DNA of 64,000 bases, from positions 222,597 through 286,596 of the forward strand of contig KV748280.1 in NCBI GenBank assembly GCA_001692895.1. The letters run 5' to 3'. The translations under genes and the position numbers were made by a program. The notes under the pieces were generated by a model. That model did not search any database and had not been told where the DNA came from. It saw nothing but the letters and a program-made list of their open reading frames with translations. Source of the stretch: Cenococcum geophilum 1.58. Lineage: Eukaryota > Ascomycota > Dothideomycetes > Gloniales > Gloniaceae. This document shows, piece by piece, positions 60,278 through 64,000 of this stretch (position 1 is its first letter; each line of letters begins with the position of its first letter).

Positions 60278-61439
60278 AAGGACTTCTTAGTAAAACTACT
60301 ACTTTTAGGGGCTATTAGTCTCCTATTAGACAAAGAGTCTATTAAATAGTATACCCTTTATTCGCCTAATAATATAGCCAATCTTAGTATCTTCCGTAGG
60401 AAAAAGGTAGGCACTCTAAGTTGTTTCTCGCAGATTTACATCTTTTAGTAGCTGTATTCTTTACGGTCTCCTTAAAAAACTAGGGGATTAAGATAACATA
60501 TATTAGACCCTATAGTAGCAGCTTAGGTTTAGTTATTATAGCTTTCATCATCGCTTTAGTAGGGGTTCCCGTTAGGTAAGGCTGCTTAGCGCTAACCCTT
60601 TATTAAGCGTTAAGTAGGTGAAGTTGCTAGGGGTATAGAGACTTAAGTGGCGTTATATACAGTAAAGAGGTATCTAGCGTTGTTATAAATGTGCTCATTA
60701 AGCTAAGATTATAGGTATTTAATTATGCCTTCTCTTTTAGTAACTATAGCAATAAGTATAATCTTAGCCTTCTTTAACTATTAGACGTCGCGTTTAGACA
60801 CGCGGAGGTCATCTTTAGTTTCTTAACGCGTATTATTAGCGAGCGCCTTACGAGCTTATAGGTCTTAGATAATATCGTAATCTTAAGCAGTATATATCTT
60901 AGCTTATATAAGCTTTAGGTAATAGTTCTATAAAAGGCAATAGTATTTATTAGGTTCTTATGCTACCATTTTTATAAACATCTTAGCGTCTCATATTTTA
61001 ATTTTAATAGGTAGTAGCCCTTCCGCTTACTTATCCGTAGTTATATAGTTAATAAAAGATAAGACATTATTAGTGTCTATCTCCTTAGGGGTTAAGGCTA
61101 GGGCTAATAAATTAAATTCTCCTAGGATTAATTGGCGTCATAGGTTAAGTGTAGGTATTAGATTATTCTTTAGGTTTAATATAGTAGCTAGTAAGAAATA
61201 TTATCTTACTATCGTGGGTTCCTTAGAAGTATAAAGTGAGGTAACTCGTAGGCACGCTGCTTCTGGCAGCGCCTATAGTATTACAGAGACGTAGAATTAG
61301 TCATAGGCTAGGTATCGGTAGTAAAAAGGCGTAACGTAATGTCATGGGACGGGGGCAGTGGCTACAAGACGTATATATTCGAGGAGTCTACAAGACGTTG
61401 CGCGATCGATCGTAAGGGTCGAGGGCGTAAGGAGGTGAT
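60278..61439 (-). mobile_element. Gypsy element B, 5' part (gag and truncated LTR)
   Basis: Continuation of B across C. 60278-61335 holds the degraded gag/leader on the minus strand; 61340-61439 matches the first 100 bp of the 41721-41913 LTR (shared TACAAGACGT, GCGATCGATCGTAAGGGTCG). Similarity ends at 61439, so the outer 93 bp of the 5' LTR and everything outside it are missing. Confidence 0.85.
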
Positions 61440-61560
61440 TTGTCTCGTTCCCAGACCTTCTTGCCAAGGCTTACCTTGCCAAGACGCTAACCGCTTTTGG
61501 CAAGACCTTCGTTAGAAGGTCTGGTACACGGTTCGGATTTTTGTTAGGACATCATGCGAC
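61440..61560. repeat. Inverted-repeat segment at the stack boundary
   Basis: CCAGACCTTCT (61451-61461) and AGAAGGTCTGG (61514-61524) form a perfect 11-bp inverted pair around CTTGCCAAG-like repeats. It lies exactly between the truncated B LTR and DNA of different composition. It may be a small DNA transposon end or the junction of a rearrangement. Confidence 0.6.
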
Positions 61561-63235
61561 GCCTTAAAATGCTATGAAATGATGCGGGGGGAATCTAAAA
61601 TTATATAGAATCTTTCATATCATATAGTTCCATTCTGTATTCCTATATTTTTATAATCAATCATTTCCATTTTGGGGCATATCTTGATCGATTTTCCTTT
61701 ATAATCCAAAAAGGGGAATATCCCGATAAGGTTATATATCTTTCCATCTCATATAATCTAATTTCCTGATTGAACCGTATTATCTTAATTATAATTTATA
61801 ATATAGATTACGGATTTCGAATTAATTTCAAAAAATTTAGAGAATATGTTAATAAAATTATATTAATATAAATAACAGGATTAAGTCAGGGAATAACATC
61901 CAGAATTTCCAAAGGAAATAATATATCTTTTTCCGGATATTCCCCCTTTTGGGATTCATAAAGAAAATCGTCAAGGATATTGTCAAAATAGAAATGAATT
62001 TATTATATAAATATATAGAAACCAGATGGAATATATGATATGAAAAATTCGTATAATCTCTAGATTCCCTCCAGCTCACTTCATAGATCATTAAATGATC
62101 AGCACTATGATATCGATCCCGCCGCCATAAATCAAGATTCCCCGATTTTCCCCGTAATAGGAAATCACAAGAGTGATAATCTAGAATATTATGATAAAAT
62201 CTTAATGATTTCTTGAGGATTGGATATTCGATAAAAATTATGAATAAATATCCCGGGGATGAATATCTCCTCATATTCTAATCTATAATACGATATGGTA
62301 AATAAATATTTCCATCGATCGTGGTAATGATTCGTCCACAATCGAATATGTTTTATCATATATATCATATGAATTGCATGCTTATTCGATAGATATTCAA
62401 TATAATTCGATATCTATATATCTTATATCTATGAAATGAATCGAAGTCGATAACATCCCGAATTTTAAGAAATGATAGGCATTATCTTTTGCTCGGATAT
62501 CTAAAATGGAAATAAATCAGGTAAATAATAGTCCCCCTGCGAGTAACATATATTGATATCGCATAAGAATATATCGGATACATGAATATAATAAATAATA
62601 GGAGGAGATAATGAGCGAAGATAAATCCAAGATGGATAGAACGCGCTAATTTCATATCGATCTAGAGATAGATATGATTATCGGAGAATAGGAGATAAGA
62701 TATCATATCATGAGATGATTATGCCGCCGCGATCCAGAGATGGATCATTCGATTATAAAGATATAAAAAAGAGAGAGAGATAATGGATATCCATCTCCCG
62801 AAGGATAGATCATATGAATCCGCATAACGGAAAAATTCCCCGGGAGCAGGAATATATATAGAATAAGGAATATATGCAAATCAAAATCATATATAAAGAA
62901 AATGATCCACCGGAATATGATATTGATAAGAGATATATATTCAATATAATGTATATTCAGAGATCATTTTGATGATGAAATATAAATCATATCGCGCATC
63001 ATAAGAGGATATCCGGGGATATCAAGATATATCCATGATCAAAAATATCAAATCGATTATCGCGATCCCTCGAAAAATAATATGAAATGATGGATCAGGA
63101 TCCGGGATCTAGATCCTCGGCATATCATAATAATCGGATGATATTTATTTATATTATAGTATAATTAAAGAATATATAATAAGATATTTAAGATATTAAT
63201 AATGATCATATTTTTATATATAAGATATGCCGGAT
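61561..63235. other. AT-rich DNA with a different mutational texture; no gene
   Basis: Rich in GATATC, ATATGAT and TCATAT, keeping CpA/TpG while ApC/GpT are scarce, the opposite of the RIP relics to the left. The 138-codon antisense open frame at 61858-62274 resembles no family I know and is of a size and Ile/Phe/Tyr-rich composition expected by chance. No transposon domain seen. Confidence 0.6.
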
Positions 63236-63239
63236 ATAT

Positions 63240-63680
63240 AAATATATTTCGAGATATATTTCGAGATATATTCCGAGATATATTTCGGGGTGTATTCCGA
63301 GACATATTTCGAGACGAATTTCGAGACGTATTCCGAGACGAATTTCGAGACGTGTTCCGAGACGAGCTTCGAGACGTGCTCCGAGACGAGCTTCGAGACG
63401 TGCTCCGAGACGAGCTTCGAGACGTATTCCGAGACGTGCTCCGAGACGAGCTTCGAGACGTGCTCCGAGACGAGTTTCGAGATGTGTTTCGAGACGCGCT
63501 TCGAGACGAATTCCGAGACGAGCTTCGAGACGAGCTTCGAGACGAGCTTCGAGACGAGCTTCGAGACGAGCTTCGAGACGAGCTTCGAGACGAGTTTCGA
63601 GACGAGCTTCGAGACGTGCTCCGAGACGTGCTCCGAGACGTGCTTCGAGACGGGCTTCGAGATGATTTCGAGATGCATTT
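63240..63680. repeat. 12-bp minisatellite (CGAGACGAGCTT)
   Basis: About 36 tandem units near CGAGACGAGCTT, with CGAGACGTGCTC and TTCGAGACGAA variants. The 12-bp period without stops opens three frames (RDELRDVL and SETSFETC on plus, SKLVSEHV on minus). The plus frame 63202-63819 runs past the array into unique sequence, but nothing supports it as a gene. The array is CpG-rich, in sharp contrast to the AT-rich flank. Confidence 0.92.
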
Positions 63681-64000
63681 CGAATGGGGGAAGACGTTCC
63701 GTTTAGATATGGATGATCGTCAGGAATTCATAATAAATTTCGACCGAATAATTAAATCCATGAGATCGATGCCATTTTCTCCCGCCGCCATCAACACCCA
63801 CCCACGTCAGCGATGCTGAGACCCCGCAGCCCGCGCTATTATTCTGTTGCTTAACCTTAGCCCGTTTAGCCCTTGCATCAGAAGAAGCGGTCCAAACTAA
63901 ACCATTAAGATCGATAATCCTTATCGAACCCCTCGATATCTTCAATTCTATAAACCGAATTTCATCCACATATATCCGATTTATGGGGCGCGCCCTGATT
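63681..64000. other. Normal-composition edge; possible gene end
   Basis: Balanced composition resumes near 63760. An 88-codon minus-strand frame (63703-63969, starting MDEIRFIELK) is open but not recognised; it could be the end of a gene extending beyond the window or chance. No RIP signature. Confidence 0.35.

Noticed and set aside
61858-62274. 138-codon minus-strand open frame
   Set aside because: Low-complexity Ile/Phe/Tyr-rich translation in AT-rich DNA, no motif and no coding support; not called a gene.

Overview
This window looks like an AT-rich, transposon-filled compartment of a filamentous ascomycete (Pezizomycotina) genome. Two things point there. Nearly every coding relic carries the signature of repeat-induced point mutation (RIP): CpA and TpG are depleted, TpA is in excess, and almost all in-frame stops are TAA/TAG at expected CAA/CAG codons. 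The only clearly intact large gene encodes a HET-domain (heterokaryon incompatibility) protein. The genus cannot be told from the sequence. I saw no tRNA, rRNA, CRISPR array or telomere repeat.

Layout. 1-13.1 kb: satellite modules (12-bp, 18-20-bp and GATA/GGTA arrays) broken by a complete Ty1/copia element (609-6297, 173-bp LTRs) and a 5' fragment of a Ty3/gypsy element (7953-10604, minus). 13.1-18.7 kb: short repeats, a second gypsy 5' fragment, a gypsy integrase fragment and a Tc1/mariner DD34E relic. 19.07-25.38 kb: what I read as a complete, mutated DNA transposon with a 9-bp target duplication, about 42-bp terminal inverted repeats and two convergent intron-containing genes, best explained as a two-gene Mutator-like element. 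25.4-28.7 kb: a normal-composition island with foldback repeats, an ankyrin fragment and the 673-residue HET gene. 28.8-61.4 kb: a nested stack, Tc1 <- gypsy E <- chromovirus D <- gypsy B <- chromovirus C (youngest), with a little-mutated solo LTR in E. 61.4-63.2 kb: AT-rich DNA with a different dinucleotide bias. 63.2-64 kb: a 12-bp minisatellite, then normal-composition DNA.

How it fits together. The retroelements and Tc1 relics look dead: stops are numerous, and RIP has hit the reverse-transcriptase YxDD box, integrase Asp, zinc-knuckle ligands and the transposase catalytic Glu. Successive insertions can be ordered from the breaks and target duplications. Part of C (48.4-55.9 kb) is an assembly artefact: a roughly 2.1-kb block occurs twice with the same ambiguous bases, separated by a 25-N gap and a noisy, unpolished duplicate. 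The likely true C is about 8.0 kb, so about 5.5 kb of this window is probably not real. The most interesting item is the two-gene transposon: convergent genes as in maize MuDR, with a second gene of about 437 codons whose 13 exons join in phase and whose family I do not recognise.
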